Assembly (NCBI RefSeq): GCF_014284125.1
Contig: NZ_JACOFX010000003.1
Location: forward strand, 248,001-312,000
Source of the DNA: Undibacterium umbellatum
Lineage (GTDB): Bacteria > Pseudomonadota > Gammaproteobacteria > Burkholderiales > Burkholderiaceae_D
DNA: 64,000 nucleotides
Reading direction: 5' to 3'
The translations under genes were made by a program, and so were the position numbers. The notes below the pieces were generated by a model that was not told the DNA's origin, did no database searches, and saw only the letters and a program-made list of their open reading frames with translations. The first letter of the stretch is position 1. Every line of letters begins with the position of its first letter. Below, one piece after another: positions 25,387 through 35,181 of this stretch.

Positions 25387-26286
25387 ATGGGCAGAGGCAA
25401 GTATTATGGCAAGTGGCGACAAGCCGGCGAGGGGCTGGAAGCTGCTTTCTATAAAGAAAACTGGGCGGCGCGCATCGCCTATGCCATGCGACTGCAAGGC
25501 CAGCTCCATCAGGACAGGCGCGACCTCTATCTGCCTGTGCCCAAGGGCTACCAATGCAAGCTGGCCTTCATCTCAGACTTGCATGCAGGCCCGTTGACGG
25601 ATGTACGCTTGCTGGAACAGGCATTCGCCGCCATTGCTGCTTTTGAGCAGGATGTCATCCTGTTTGGTGGAGATTATGTCTCCCTGCATGCCAGGCATAT
25701 GCAGCATCTGATTAAACCGCTGCGCTTGCTTGATCCCGCTACGCCCAAGTTTGCCGTCATGGGGAATCATGACCTGTGGCTGGACGACGAGCACATTAGC
25801 AATTGCCTGCAGGATGCCGGGGTGCAAGTCCTGGTTAATCAAAACAGGCGCTTGCCCGCCCCCTTTGACGCCATTTCCATCTGTGGCATGGATGAACCTG
25901 GGGTTGGCATGCCAGATGCAGAACAGACCTTTGCCGGGGCCGGGGAGGTGCGCCTGCTACTCATGCATTCGCCATTGGGCCTCAAGCATGTGGCTGGGCA
26001 TGATTTTCAGCTTGCTTTTTGCGGCCATACCCATGGCGGGCAAATTGCTGCGCCTGGCGGCACGCCGCTGGTCTTGCCGCCCGGTTCGGGTGAGCGCCGT
26101 TATGCCTGGGGTTTATTTGCCTTGCCAGGCGGTCGCACTTTGCTGACCAGTCGCGGCATAGGCATGAGTGATTTGCCCATACGCCTGTTTGCCACATCAG
26201 AAGTGCATTTATGCCATTTGCATTCTGCTCTTGATATAGTAGAACATGAGGGGCAGCATGTTGATGCGGGAATTAAGCCAGCTTAA
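25387..26286 (+). CDS. Metallophosphoesterase (YaeI/YkuE-like)
   Basis: A 299-residue calcineurin-like phosphoesterase. The dimetal motifs are in order: ISDLHAGP (DxH), FGGDYVS (GD), VMGNHDLWLDD (GNHD) and FCGHTHGGQIA (GHTHGGQ), with a conserved LMHSP before the last. These match the YaeI/YkuE branch, which acts on lipid-linked or UDP-sugar-lipid phosphates. No clear signal peptide is present. It starts 3 bp after the yqaA-type gene. The substrate is unknown. Confidence 0.88.
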   Translation: MGRGKYYGKWRQAGEGLEAAFYKENWAARIAYAMRLQGQLHQDRRDLYLPVPKGYQCKLAFISDLHAGPLTDVRLLEQAFAAIAAFEQDVILFGGDYVSLHARHMQHLIKPLRLLDPATPKFAVMGNHDLWLDDEHISNCLQDAGVQVLVNQNRRLPAPFDAISICGMDEPGVGMPDAEQTFAGAGEVRLLLMHSPLGLKHVAGHDFQLAFCGHTHGGQIAAPGGTPLVLPPGSGERRYAWGLFALPGGRTLLTSRGIGMSDLPIRLFATSEVHLCHLHSALDIVEHEGQHVDAGIKPA

Positions 26287-26479
26287 AGGTATATACAAAT
26301 CGCCCTGAATTTTTTATGCTTTACGCAGACATGCCAGAATGTTTGACTATAATGCTTGCTTACAAGCACGTATAACACGCATAGCACAGTTAGCCAGATA
26401 GCAGGATCAGCAAGAGTGGTACAAATAGCACTAACAAGGCTTGTTTTTTTACATGTTTTTTGACCAGAATACCCGCCCT

Positions 26480-26500
26480 CGCATGCGGCTCAGGCATGCG
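26480..26500 (+). promoter_or_regulatory. Leader hairpin before the Tat-exported HAD gene
   Basis: CGCATGC (26480-26486) and GCATGCG (26494-26500) form a 7-bp stem that ends a few bases before the Shine-Dalgarno AAGGA (26508-26512) of the gene at 26518. A TATAAT hexamer lies at 26348-26353, without a good -35. The hairpin could affect ribosome access; that is inference. Nothing else was recognised in 26287-26517. Confidence 0.4.
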
Positions 26501-26517
26501 TATTACAAGGAAATTAA

Positions 26518-27819
26518 ATGCAAGATAGCAAATCAATAAATAAACAACCACGTCGTGGATTTTTGCAAGGCCTGGTGGCCACTGCAGCTGGCGTCACTCT
26601 GGCCGCGCCAGCAATGGCAAAACCGGCAACAAGTGCAGCGACTGTGCATCTGGATGCTGCCAAATGGTCGCCACGCAACCGCGAGATGGTCGCTGCAATG
26701 ATCGCCCGCAATGGTAGCGCCAGCAAAAATTATTCAGCCAAGCGCAAGCCTTACGCCGTGTTTGACTGGGACAACACCAGCATCATGAATGATTGCGAAG
26801 AAGCCTTGTTGATCTATCAAATCAACCACCTGGCGTTCAAACTGACCCCTGCAGAATTCTCTGCGGTTATCCGTCAAAACGTACCGGTTGGTAACTTCAC
26901 TGCTGATTACAAAAATGCAGCTGGCAAGGTATTGGATCTGGAAAGCGTTTGTACCGACCTCGACAGCGACTATGCCTACCTGCATGCCAATTACAAAGGC
27001 ATGGCCGGTAGCCGCAGCCTGGAAGAAATCATGGAAACGCCACAGTTCCAGGACTTCCGTGCCAAGCTTTACTTCCTGTATGAAGCCGTCAACGATACGC
27101 ATGGCGTGAACGTTGGTTATCCTTGGGTGATCTACTTCTTTGCCAACATGACCGTGGCAGAAGTCAGCGCACTGGCTGAAGCATCCAACGATGCCAACCT
27201 GGGCATGGGCCTGAGCAAGATCAAATTCACCAGCCCGGCATCCTTGCCAGGCGTAGCTGGCGTGATCACGACTTCCCATTTCCAGGGCATACGCCTGTGT
27301 ACAGAAGTGGCGACATTGATGGATACTTTCCGTCAGAACGGTATCGACGTTTATGTCAGCACCGCTTCGCTGGAAGATGTGGTTGCCGTATTCGCGACCA
27401 ATCCTAAATACGGTTACCACGTCAAACGTGAAAACGTCCTGGGCCTGCGCCTGGAACAAAATGGCGATGTCTACAAAAACGCCTACCGCAAAGACTGGCC
27501 TTTGAACTGGGGCCCAGGCAAAACTGTCGTCATCAAACGCGAACTGGTTGCCAAAAAAGGCTACGGCCCGGTATTTGTTGCTGGTGACAGCGATGGTGAC
27601 TACGACATGCTGCGCGATTTCAAAGAAACAGAAATCGGCCTGGTCGTGAACCGCCTGAAAAAAGGCAAGATCGGTGAATTGTCCAAAGCCGCTGCTGATG
27701 CCGCCAAAGAAGCCAACCCACGCTTCCTGCTGCAAGGCCGCCAGGAATCCACAGGTAACTGGTTGCCAGTGGAAACTACCCTGAAACTGGGCAAAACTGC
27801 GCCTGCTTTGCTGGGTTGA
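26518..27819 (+). CDS. Tat-exported HAD phosphatase (phosphorylcholine phosphatase-like)
   Basis: A 433-residue protein. The N-terminus QPRRGFLQGLVATAAGVTLAAPAMA is a twin-arginine signal, so the folded enzyme is exported to the periplasm. The HAD nucleophile motif is AVFDWDNTSIMND (residues about 80-92) and the acidic motif is AGDSDGDYDMLRDF (about 360-373). The large cap and the exported location resemble phosphorylcholine phosphatase of Pseudomonas, but the substrate is not proven. It is followed by a good terminator. Confidence 0.82.
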   Translation: MQDSKSINKQPRRGFLQGLVATAAGVTLAAPAMAKPATSAATVHLDAAKWSPRNREMVAAMIARNGSASKNYSAKRKPYAVFDWDNTSIMNDCEEALLIYQINHLAFKLTPAEFSAVIRQNVPVGNFTADYKNAAGKVLDLESVCTDLDSDYAYLHANYKGMAGSRSLEEIMETPQFQDFRAKLYFLYEAVNDTHGVNVGYPWVIYFFANMTVAEVSALAEASNDANLGMGLSKIKFTSPASLPGVAGVITTSHFQGIRLCTEVATLMDTFRQNGIDVYVSTASLEDVVAVFATNPKYGYHVKRENVLGLRLEQNGDVYKNAYRKDWPLNWGPGKTVVIKRELVAKKGYGPVFVAGDSDGDYDMLRDFKETEIGLVVNRLKKGKIGELSKAAADAAKEANPRFLLQGRQESTGNWLPVETTLKLGKTAPALLG

Positions 27820-27880
27820 TTGTCAGCCTGGTGCTTGATTAATACTGTGAGCGAGCGACTCCCTCACAGTATATAGTTGT

Positions 27881-27913
27881 AAGTGGCGGCATTCTTTGTC
27901 GCCACTTTTCCCT
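27881..27913 (+). terminator. Terminator after the HAD phosphatase gene
   Basis: AAGTGGCG (27881-27888) and CGCCACTT (27900-27907) form an 8-bp stem with a T-rich tail. A first hairpin, ACTGTGAG/CTCACAGT, lies just upstream (27844-27870). The end of the convergent peptidase gene is about 70 bp away. Confidence 0.65.
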
Positions 27914-27980
27914 TCCTTTATCTGCTCAGTCCGGTATTGTCTCCGGCCACCATCTGCCGTTAGATTGGTGACGAGTAATC

Positions 27981-28676
27981 TCAAAAGTAAGCTATGCCTG
28001 CTGCCACAAATATAGCAGCCGACAAGTGTGCAAGTGCCGTAGGCATTTGGCGACTTGCGTGCCTGAATATGACAAGAGCGAAAATTTGCATGCAAAGAGT
28101 GGCAAAAAATATCAGGAAAAAAGTGCCTAAAGAATCAATGCCAAACCATGCACCTGCCATTGCAAAACACTTCAGGTCACCACCGCCAAGTAGCTCTTTT
28201 TTAGTGAGCAAGTAGAGCAAGCGCACCAGCGCATATGGCAAAGCATAAGCAAGGATTGCAGCGACGATAAATAAATATCCCTGATCCTGAAATATATGGC
28301 TAAGCACGCCACAAATCAGCGTGGGAAAAACGATCACATCTGGCAGTATGTCGTGTTGCAAATCAATAGCTGCGAGCAGCAACAAGGAAAGAAAGTAAGC
28401 ACTAAGTGCGATTGAAGAGACCTTGAGTCCAAATTGGTGGATGATTAAAAATCCACTGACGGTAGCCGCAAAAATGAGTAACAGTTTATTGTTGAGCGAG
28501 AGTGAGTAATTCCTGTCCTCAGCAGTTGTGCTTTCATTGACTAAAAAAGTATCCTCATTTGCTTGCCATTGCGTGATTAATCGCTGGGGTACGATACGTG
28601 CCAGCGGAATGAGGATGAGCAAAGCGATTACTGCAGACAACAGGGCGCTTGCATAAGGGTAAAGATTTGTGGGCAT
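27981..28676 (-). CDS. A24 family prepilin peptidase, lacking the N-methylation domain
   Basis: A 231-residue membrane aspartyl protease of the type IV prepilin peptidase family. The two catalytic Asp are at 105 (AIDLQHDILPD) and 167 (ELLGGGDLKCFAMAG). About six membrane helices are visible. The cytoplasmic methyltransferase domain of PilD, with its CxxC pairs, is missing: residues 30-60 are a polar stretch without cysteine, so it may cleave but not methylate. No pilin or secretion gene is nearby, so it is an orphan. Confidence 0.83.
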   Translation of the reverse strand: MPTNLYPYASALLSAVIALLILIPLARIVPQRLITQWQANEDTFLVNESTTAEDRNYSLSLNNKLLLIFAATVSGFLIIHQFGLKVSSIALSAYFLSLLLLAAIDLQHDILPDVIVFPTLICGVLSHIFQDQGYLFIVAAILAYALPYALVRLLYLLTKKELLGGGDLKCFAMAGAWFGIDSLGTFFLIFFATLCMQIFALVIFRHASRQMPTALAHLSAAIFVAAGIAYF

Positions 28677-29071
28677 AGGCTGATTTATTAAACAGGCAAT
28701 AAATTGCCGTAGTGATCTTTATAAGTAAATATTGCCTGAAAGAACAATGAAATTCTTTGAGCTTTGATACAAGCTTAAGATGATTTTGAATGGTTTATGT
28801 GTACTTTTCGGCCATATACATTGTCAAGGCGGTGTAGAATGAAAGAAATAATGTAAATCAAATTTTCCTGCCCAACATTTGTCCAGCCGTAATTGAGATG
28901 AATTTGCAAGCTTGGCCACTTTTGCGTCATTTTTGACGACTTTTGCCAAATTCCATTTGGAAAATTGCCACAATCACCATTCATTACCGTATAAACTTCA
29001 AGGCTGTTGGCGCGTTGTGCATCGCAATAAGCTAGAATGGACTTTTATATATCCGTCCAACCACGTCACTG
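28677..29071. other. 395-bp divergent intergenic region
   Basis: This gap lies between the divergent prepilin peptidase and FAD/Fe-S dehydrogenase genes, and must hold both promoters. A palindrome CCAAAT-TCC-ATTTGG (28946-28960) and a small inverted repeat GTCA-TTTT-TGAC (28926-28937) are visible. No consensus promoter or gene was recognised; short frames inside it lack features. Confidence 0.4.
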
Positions 29072-32000
29072 ATGAATGCTCCAGCCCAGATCCAGGCCTT
29101 GCTCGCAGATGCACCCCAAGGCGCCACCCCGACCCGCGTGCGGGAAATTCCCTATAACTACACCTCGTTTTCTGACCGCGAAATCGTCATCCGCCTGTTA
29201 GGTGAAGATGCATGGCAATTGCTTGATCAATTGCGCGGCAAACGCCAGACCGGACGATCTGCGCGCATGCTGTATGAAGTGCTGGGTGATATCTGGGTCG
29301 TGCAGCGTAATCCCTATCTGCAAGACGACATGCTGGACAACCCCAAGCGTCGTCAGGATTTGATTGATGCGCTGAACCACAGGCTGGCTGAAGTCGAGAA
29401 GCGCCGCCTGAGCACGGTCAACGATGATGCAGAACGCAGCAATAGCGTAGAGACTTTGGTGCAGGCCGCCCGCAGGGCTGTGGCAGCATTTTCCAAGGAT
29501 TTTCGCGATACCTATGATTTGCGCAAGAAAGCCAACAGGCTGCTGGCGCGTTTCACGGCAAAAGACAATATCAAGTTTGATGGCCTGAGCCGTGTATCGC
29601 ATGTCACTGATGCGACTGACTGGCGTGTGGAATACCCATTCGTCGTGCTGACGCCAGACACAGAAGATGAAATGGCGGGCCTCGTCAAAAGCTGTATAGA
29701 ACTGGGATTGACCATCATCCCGCGTGGCGGTGGCACGGGTTATACCGGCGGCGCTATCCCGCTGACACCTTTGTCGGCGGTCATCAATACAGAAAAACTC
29801 GAACAATTGGGCGAGGTCGAAATGACACGCCTGCCTGGCGTAGACCGCGACTATGCGGTCATCTACTCAGGCGCAGGTGTGGTCACCAAGCGCGTTTCTG
29901 ATGCGGCTGAAAAAGCAGGTTTTGTATTTGCCGTAGACCCAACCTCGGCCGAAGCCTCATGCATAGGCGGCAATGTCGCCATGAATGCCGGTGGCAAGAA
30001 GGCGGTATTGTGGGGCACGGCGCTCGACAACCTGGCTTCATGGCGCATGGTTGATCCTAACGGTGACTGGCTTGAAGTGACACGCCTTGAGCATAATCTC
30101 GGCAAAATCCATGATGTGGAAGTAGCCAGGTTCAAGCTCGAATGGACACATCCGGGCGAGAAGCAGCCATTCAAGACCGAGCAGCTTGATATCAAGGGCC
30201 GCGTCTTCCGCAAAGAAGGTCTGGGCAAGGACGTGACCGACAAGTTCCTCGCGGGTTTGCCAGGTGTGCAAAAAGAAGGTTGCGATGGCCTGATCACCTC
30301 GGCCCGCTGGATCTTGCACAAGATGCCGAAGTTTGCCCGCACCGTTTGCCTGGAATTCTTCGGCCAGGCACGTGATGCCATACCGAGCATAGTCGAAATC
30401 AAGGATTACCTCGATAACGAAACCCGCAAGGGCGGCGCGATATTGGCTGGTCTGGAACATCTGGATGAACGCTATCTGCGCGCCGTTGGTTATACGACCA
30501 AATCCAAGCGCGGTGTCTTGCCCAAGATGGCCTTGTTCGGCGACATCGTCGGCGATGATGAAAACGCCGTGGCCCAGGCCGCGTCTGAAGTCATACGCAT
30601 TGCCAATACCCGCGTCGGTGAAGGCTTTGTGGCCGTCAGTCCTGAAGCACGCAAGAAATTCTGGCTGGATCGCGCCAAGACGGCAGCGATTTCCAAACAT
30701 ACCAATGCCTTCAAGATCAATGAAGACGTGGTAATTCCGCTTAACCGCATGGGTGAATATACCGATGGCATAGAGCGTATCAACATAGAATTATCGATAC
30801 AAAACAAGCTGGCCTTGCTGGATGGCCTGAAGGGCTTTTTCGCCAAGCGCAATCTGCCGCTGGGCAAAAGTGAAGATGCCGCTGGCGATGATATCCCTGC
30901 ATCTGAATTGCTTGAAGACCGCGTCAATGAAGCCAATGCCTTGTTGCAGGCAGCAGAAGCACGCTGGACTTATTTGCTGAATAATCTCGACAAACCACTG
31001 AGTGAAGCAAAAACAGAATTGCTGGAACTGGGTCTGGACAAGCTGGAATTTGTCTTCGACGAAAGATTAAAAATACAGCCTGATGTGACGGTATTTTCCA
31101 TCGTCCAGGACCGGACAGTACGGGTATCCTGGAAGACAGAAATCCGTGCGCAACTGCGCCAGATTTTCAATGGCTCTGCCTTCAAGCTGATACTCGATGA
31201 ATGCGTGGCCATACATAAAAAAGTCTTGCGCAGCCGCGTCTTCGTGGCCCTGCACATGCATGCCGGTGACGGCAATGTGCATACCAACTTGCCTGTCAAT
31301 TCTGACGATTATGAAATGCTGCAAGTGGCGCACCATGCTGTTGCCCGCATCATGGTGCTGGCCCGTTCACTGAATGGCGTCATCTCTGGCGAGCATGGCA
31401 TAGGTATCACCAAGCTGGAGTTTTTGACTGAAGATGAAATCAAGGATTTCCGCTCGTATAAATTACGCATAGATCCAGAAGGCCGCTTCAACAAGGGCAA
31501 GCTGCTGAACCTGCCAGACTTTGCTGCCGACCTGCGCAATGCCTACACGCCTTCATTTGGCCTGATGGGGCATGAGTCGCTGATCATGCAGCAAAGCGAT
31601 ATCGGTGCGATTGCGAACAGCGTCAAGGACTGCCTGCGTTGCGGCAAGTGCAAACCTGTCTGCGCGACCCATGTGCCACGCGCCAATTTGCTGTATTCGC
31701 CACGTAACAAGATACTGGCAACCTCGCTGCTGGTCGAAGCCTTTTTGTATGAAGAACAAACGCGTCGTGGTATCTCCATCAAGCACTGGGAAGAATTCGA
31801 GGATGTGGCCGACCACTGTACGGTCTGCCATAAATGCGTGACGCCCTGTCCGGTCGATATCGACTTTGGTGATGTGTCGATGAACATGCGCAATCTCTTG
31901 CGCAAGATGGACAAGAAGTCGTTCAACCCTGGCACCGCATCCGCCATGTTCTTCTTGAATGCCAAAGACCCGGCCACCATCAAGGCCGCACGTCAGGTCA

Positions 32001-33043
32001 TATTTGGCTGGGGTGTGGCGGCACAGCGCCTCGGTAATACCGTATTGAAAAAGCTCGCCAAGAAGCAGACCAAGGCACCACCGGCCAGCCTGGGCAAGCC
32101 TGTCATACGTGAGCAGGTGATTCACTTCATCAACAAGAAAATGCCAGGCAATCTGCCCAAGAAAACCGCGCGTGCCTTGCTCGATATTGAAGATGACAAG
32201 ATGGTCCCCATCATCCGCAACCCGCAAACCACGACAGCTGATACTGAAGCCGTGTTTTACTTCCCCGGCTGCGGTTCAGAAAGGCTGTTCTCACAAGTTG
32301 GTCTGGCAACCCAGGCGATGCTGTGGAATGTCGGCGTGCAAACCGTGCTGCCACCAGGTTATCTGTGCTGCGGTTACCCGCAACGCAGTGCCGGTCAGTT
32401 CGACAAGGCCGAGAAAATGATCACCGATAACCGCGTGCTGTTCCATCGCATGGCGAATACCCTGAACTATCTGGATATCAAGACCGTCGTGGTTTCTTGC
32501 GGCACCTGCTACGACCAGATACAGGGCTATGAATTCGACAAGATTTTCCCAGGCTGCCGCATCATCGATATCCATGAGTTCCTGCTCGAAAAAGATGTCA
32601 AGCTGGCGGCAGTGAATGGCACGCGTTATATGTATCATGACCCCTGCCATACACCGATGAAATTGCAAGACCCGCTGAAAACGGTCAATGCACTGATCAC
32701 TACGGTCGATGAAGTCAAGATAGAAAAGAATGACCGCTGCTGTGGCGAAGCAGGTACGCTGGCAGTATCGCGTCCTGATATCTCCACGCAAATACGCTTC
32801 CGTAAGGAAGAAGAAATGAACAAGGGCGCAGACAAACTGCGCGCTGATGGTTTTACCGGCGACGTCAAAATCCTGACATCCTGCCCGGCCTGTTTGCAAG
32901 GCTTGACGCGCTATGATGAAGATTCTGGCACGACCGCAGACTACATCGTCGTCGAGATGGCCAAGCATATCCTGGGGCCAAACTGGATGCCGGAATATGT
33001 CGCCAAAGCCAATAACGGTGGTATAGAAAGGGTGCTGGTGTAA
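29072..33043 (+). CDS. FAD-linked oxidase/Fe-S oxidoreductase fusion (DUF3683-GlcD-GlcF type)
   Basis: A 1323-residue soluble oxidoreductase. The N-terminus (about 1-170) is DUF3683-like. A PCMH FAD domain follows ([15 protein letters not shown] near 215 and [20 protein letters not shown] near 295), then the FAD-oxidase C domain ending [15 protein letters not shown] and [13 protein letters not shown]. Two Fe-S motifs, [16 protein letters not shown] and [16 protein letters not shown], precede two CCG modules ([19 protein letters not shown]). GlcD- and GlcF-like parts are normally separate. It probably oxidises a 2-hydroxy acid (glycolate, lactate or 2-hydroxyglutarate). ATG 29072 is the first plausible start. 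Confidence 0.9.
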   Translation: MNAPAQIQALLADAPQGATPTRVREIPYNYTSFSDREIVIRLLGEDAWQLLDQLRGKRQTGRSARMLYEVLGDIWVVQRNPYLQDDMLDNPKRRQDLIDALNHRLAEVEKRRLSTVNDDAERSNSVETLVQAARRAVAAFSKDFRDTYDLRKKANRLLARFTAKDNIKFDGLSRVSHVTDATDWRVEYPFVVLTPDTEDEMAGLVKSCIELGLTIIPRGGGTGYTGGAIPLTPLSAVINTEKLEQLGEVEMTRLPGVDRDYAVIYSGAGVVTKRVSDAAEKAGFVFAVDPTSAEASCIGGNVAMNAGGKKAVLWGTALDNLASWRMVDPNGDWLEVTRLEHNLGKIHDVEVARFKLEWTHPGEKQPFKTEQLDIKGRVFRKEGLGKDVTDKFLAGLPGVQKEGCDGLITSARWILHKMPKFARTVCLEFFGQARDAIPSIVEIKDYLDNETRKGGAILAGLEHLDERYLRAVGYTTKSKRGVLPKMALFGDIVGDDENAVAQAASEVIRIANTRVGEGFVAVSPEARKKFWLDRAKTAAISKHTNAFKINEDVVIPLNRMGEYTDGIERINIELSIQNKLALLDGLKGFFAKRNLPLGKSEDAAGDDIPASELLEDRVNEANALLQAAEARWTYLLNNLDKPLSEAKTELLELGLDKLEFVFDERLKIQPDVTVFSIVQDRTVRVSWKTEIRAQLRQIFNGSAFKLILDECVAIHKKVLRSRVFVALHMHAGDGNVHTNLPVNSDDYEMLQVAHHAVARIMVLARSLNGVISGEHGIGITKLEFLTEDEIKDFRSYKLRIDPEGRFNKGKLLNLPDFAADLRNAYTPSFGLMGHESLIMQQSDIGAIANSVKDCLRCGKCKPVCATHVPRANLLYSPRNKILATSLLVEAFLYEEQTRRGISIKHWEEFEDVADHCTVCHKCVTPCPVDIDFGDVSMNMRNLLRKMDKKSFNPGTASAMFFLNAKDPATIKAARQVIFGWGVAAQRLGNTVLKKLAKKQTKAPPASLGKPVIREQVIHFINKKMPGNLPKKTARALLDIEDDKMVPIIRNPQTTTADTEAVFYFPGCGSERLFSQVGLATQAMLWNVGVQTVLPPGYLCCGYPQRSAGQFDKAEKMITDNRVLFHRMANTLNYLDIKTVVVSCGTCYDQIQGYEFDKIFPGCRIIDIHEFLLEKDVKLAAVNGTRYMYHDPCHTPMKLQDPLKTVNALITTVDEVKIEKNDRCCGEAGTLAVSRPDISTQIRFRKEEEMNKGADKLRADGFTGDVKILTSCPACLQGLTRYDEDSGTTADYIVVEMAKHILGPNWMPEYVAKANNGGIERVLV

Positions 33044-33471
33044 TGTCAGTTACTTGTGAATTATGTGATGCCAATGCTGGCGATGTCATCGTCAGCACCG
33101 ATCAATTGCGTGTCATCCTGGTGGATGATGCGAATTACCCCGGCTTTTGCCGCGTCATCTGGAATGCGCACGTGAAGGAAATGACTGATCTGTCTGATTC
33201 AGACAAGAATACTTTCATGCAAGCCGTCTGGAAGGTAGAAGCAGCCATACGTGCAGTCATGCAACCGCACAAGATGAATGTCGCCAGCCTGGGTAATATG
33301 GTGCCGCATTTGCACTGGCATCTGATTCCACGTTATGCCGATGATGCGCATTTCCCGAATCCTATCTGGGCTGCTGCGCGTAGCGACGAGCAAGACCAGT
33401 TTGGTCTGGATATACGGCGTGCTCGCATTCCGCAATTACAGCAAACCATTATTTCGAATTTTTCATCATGA
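33043..33471 (+). CDS. HIT family protein
   Basis: A 142-residue histidine triad hydrolase with the loop NMVPHLHWHLIPRY (HxHxHxx with His pairs) and an opening CELCDANAGDVI, which may bind zinc. HIT proteins hydrolyse nucleoside phosphoramidates or dinucleoside polyphosphates; the substrate is undetermined. The start ATG begins within the last bases of the dehydrogenase gene, and its own stop overlaps the DUF971 start, so three genes are tightly coupled. Confidence 0.9.
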   Translation: MSVTCELCDANAGDVIVSTDQLRVILVDDANYPGFCRVIWNAHVKEMTDLSDSDKNTFMQAVWKVEAAIRAVMQPHKMNVASLGNMVPHLHWHLIPRYADDAHFPNPIWAAARSDEQDQFGLDIRRARIPQLQQTIISNFSS

Positions 33472-33887
33472 GCATAGGCAAACCACAACCAACTTCCTTG
33501 AACGCCCGCACGCAATCGCGCGTGCTGGAAGTCGCTTTTGATGATGGCAAGGAGTTTTCTCTGCCCTTTGAATTACTGCGCGTGTGTTCTCCATCTGCTG
33601 AAGTACGTGGTCATGGGCCGGGGCAGGAGACGCTGCAAACCGGCAAACGTGATGTTGGCATTGTTGGCATAGAGCCTGTGGGTAATTATGCGATCAAGCC
33701 TATTTTTTCTGACCAGCATAGTTCGGGGATTTTTACCTGGGATTATCTGTATTGGCTGGGTGAAAACCAGTCTCAGGTCTGGCAGGAATATCTGGAGAAA
33801 TTGCAGGCGGCGGGGTTTGCGGGGGATACTGGGCGGGATGCGCCCATGCCTGTGAAGGGTGGGGGGAGTTGTGGGACTAAGCATTGA
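33468..33887 (+). CDS. DUF971 (gamma-butyrobetaine hydroxylase N-terminal-like) protein
   Basis: A 139-residue protein of the DUF971 type. LEVAFDDGKEFSLPFELLRVCSPSAEVRGHG is the core fold seen at the N-terminus of gamma-butyrobetaine dioxygenase. VGIVGIEPVGNYAIKPIFSDQHSSGIFTWDYLY completes the domain. In betaproteobacteria it usually sits between the HIT gene and ubiE. It has been linked to Fe-S proteins in some reports, but the function here is unknown. In this window 3.4 kb of other DNA separates it from ubiE. Confidence 0.9.
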   Translation: MSIGKPQPTSLNARTQSRVLEVAFDDGKEFSLPFELLRVCSPSAEVRGHGPGQETLQTGKRDVGIVGIEPVGNYAIKPIFSDQHSSGIFTWDYLYWLGENQSQVWQEYLEKLQAAGFAGDTGRDAPMPVKGGGSCGTKH

Positions 33888-33983
33888 GCGCGTGTCGATC
33901 TAAGATTTCAGTTTTCAAATTTCACGTCTCAGGTGTAGACCAGCAATGCCATCTTTTGATAAACCTTACTCATATTAACGTCA

Positions 33984-34003
33984 TTCCTGCGCAGGCAGGA
34001 ATC
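33984..34003. repeat. Short palindromic repeat (ATTCCTGC type)
   Basis: ATTCCTGC-GCAG-GCAGGAAT is a perfect 8-bp-arm hairpin within CGTCATTCCTGCGCAGGCAG, a dispersed intergenic repeat of the CGTCATTCC...GGAATCCA type known in many proteobacteria. The gene-free stretch is 33888-34481. Confidence 0.6.
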
Positions 34004-34046
34004 CAGCGGCGTTCGTAGTATACCGTTTAGTTTATTAATGTTCGCT

Positions 34047-34100
34047 TGTAGGTTGGGCCGGGCCTCGCTAGGCTACGCTCCACCAACCCAACACTTGGCC
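34047..34100. repeat. GTAGGTTGGGC family repeat, half-element
   Basis: Begins TGTAGGTTGGGCCGGGCCTC and ends CCCAACACTTGGCC. It is nearly the same as 7627-7680 and shares its arms with the long inverted elements at 42094 and 63687. Confidence 0.7.
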
Positions 34101-34183
34101 TCCGAGCAACGCATTCTTAAAAACGAAGCGATATTTCTGAATTCGCTTTTAACTGCCTGCACACGTTATTTAAGATTGCAGGC

Positions 34184-34440
34184 CGGTGGTAGACCGGCGG
34201 CTACATTCTTTTCTTGTCTCGCCAAGAAAAGAACGCAAAAGAAGGCGACCCAGGCGTCGTCGCCCCTGCGGGGTTCCCGTTTGTGCAGTACAAAAAATGG
34301 GAAGATCCGAAACTCGCCTGCGGCTCAAACATCGGCTCTTCTGTTTCCATTTTCTGTACCGCACAAACGGCGTCGACACATGGGAAGTGCGGAAAGTCAA
34401 AAGCAACCCCAAAGTCAAACCCAACTTCAAAACCGACGCT
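34184..34440. repeat. Dispersed repeat with 22-bp imperfect inverted arms
   Basis: GTTTGTGCAGTACAAAAAAT at 34279-34298 (arm continues to 34300) pairs with 34347-34368 with two mismatches in 22 bp across a 46-bp spacer. The left part (CTCGCCAAGAAAAGAACGC near 34216) is a phrase I associate with a repeat family scattered in Burkholderiales and Xanthomonadales. The overlapping reading frames on both strands have repeat-like, Ser/Arg-rich products and are not called as genes. Confidence 0.6.
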
Positions 34441-34481
34441 AATATGTGCGCTGGTGAGTGACGCGTGTCCAGCTTGTCAGC

Positions 34482-35177
34482 TTACTCCAAATCCGCCCGA
34501 TCAAGATAAATCCTCCCCTTAACACCAGCCCGTTTATCCACCTGACCCTGCAACACCCGCAAAAACTCCGCATCAGTCGCAGCCTGCAATCCCGTCTTCT
34601 TCACCATCACATCAGCCATCGCCGCAGCCGCAGGCACAGTGATCGCCAGCACATGATCAAAGTCGGGCCTGCTATCAATTTCCTTCAGCAGGAAACGATG
34701 CGAACCACTGCCTATCTGATGATAAACGGCCTGCTTGTTCTCGCGCATTTGCGGCGATAGCTGGCGGAAGATCAGGGTCTTTTCCACGATGACAGCCACA
34801 TCCTTGTATTCGGTTTTGCCACCCTGTTCAAAATGCCCAAGCACGATATTGGCCTTGAATTGTTTCAAGGGCAGCTTGCTGTCTGCGGCCAGTCTGGCGA
34901 TCTCGAATTGTTCTGGTTCCATGGTCCACAAGACCAGTTTTTGTTCTAGTCTGGCTTTGATGGCAGCATCCAGTTGTTGATCGAGGCAACGTATCTGCAA
35001 GACGACCTGGTAATCATGCGGTGCATGGAACATGGGCAGGTGGGATACGTACATGCCTTCGCTGTTGCCGAACAAAAGCATGCCGTGTACGCCCCAGGTG
35101 GGGCCGTGTTTGTTTTCGGCGTGGGTGTTGAAGATGAAGCAAAAGCTCAACAGAATGAATGAGAGCAAGCGTTTCAT
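34482..35177 (-). CDS. Exported protein of unknown function
   Basis: A 231-residue protein with a clear signal peptide (MKRLLSFILLSFCFIFNTHA). The mature start HGPTWGVHGMLLFGNSEGMY is followed by SHLPMFHAPHDYQVVLQI, with two His-rich turns that could bind a ligand or metal. No other domain was recognised. It starts 4 bp after the stop of the oxidoreductase gene at 35182-36216, so the two are likely one transcript. Confidence 0.65.
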   Translation of the reverse strand: MKRLLSFILLSFCFIFNTHAENKHGPTWGVHGMLLFGNSEGMYVSHLPMFHAPHDYQVVLQIRCLDQQLDAAIKARLEQKLVLWTMEPEQFEIARLAADSKLPLKQFKANIVLGHFEQGGKTEYKDVAVIVEKTLIFRQLSPQMRENKQAVYHQIGSGSHRFLLKEIDSRPDFDHVLAITVPAAAAMADVMVKKTGLQAATDAEFLRVLQGQVDKRAGVKGRIYLDRADLE

Positions 35178-35181
35178 GTGC

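Noticed and set aside
34038..34442. Plus-strand ORFs in the repeat-rich gap
   Set aside because: They translate a repeat family found on both strands and show low-complexity Ser/Arg composition.
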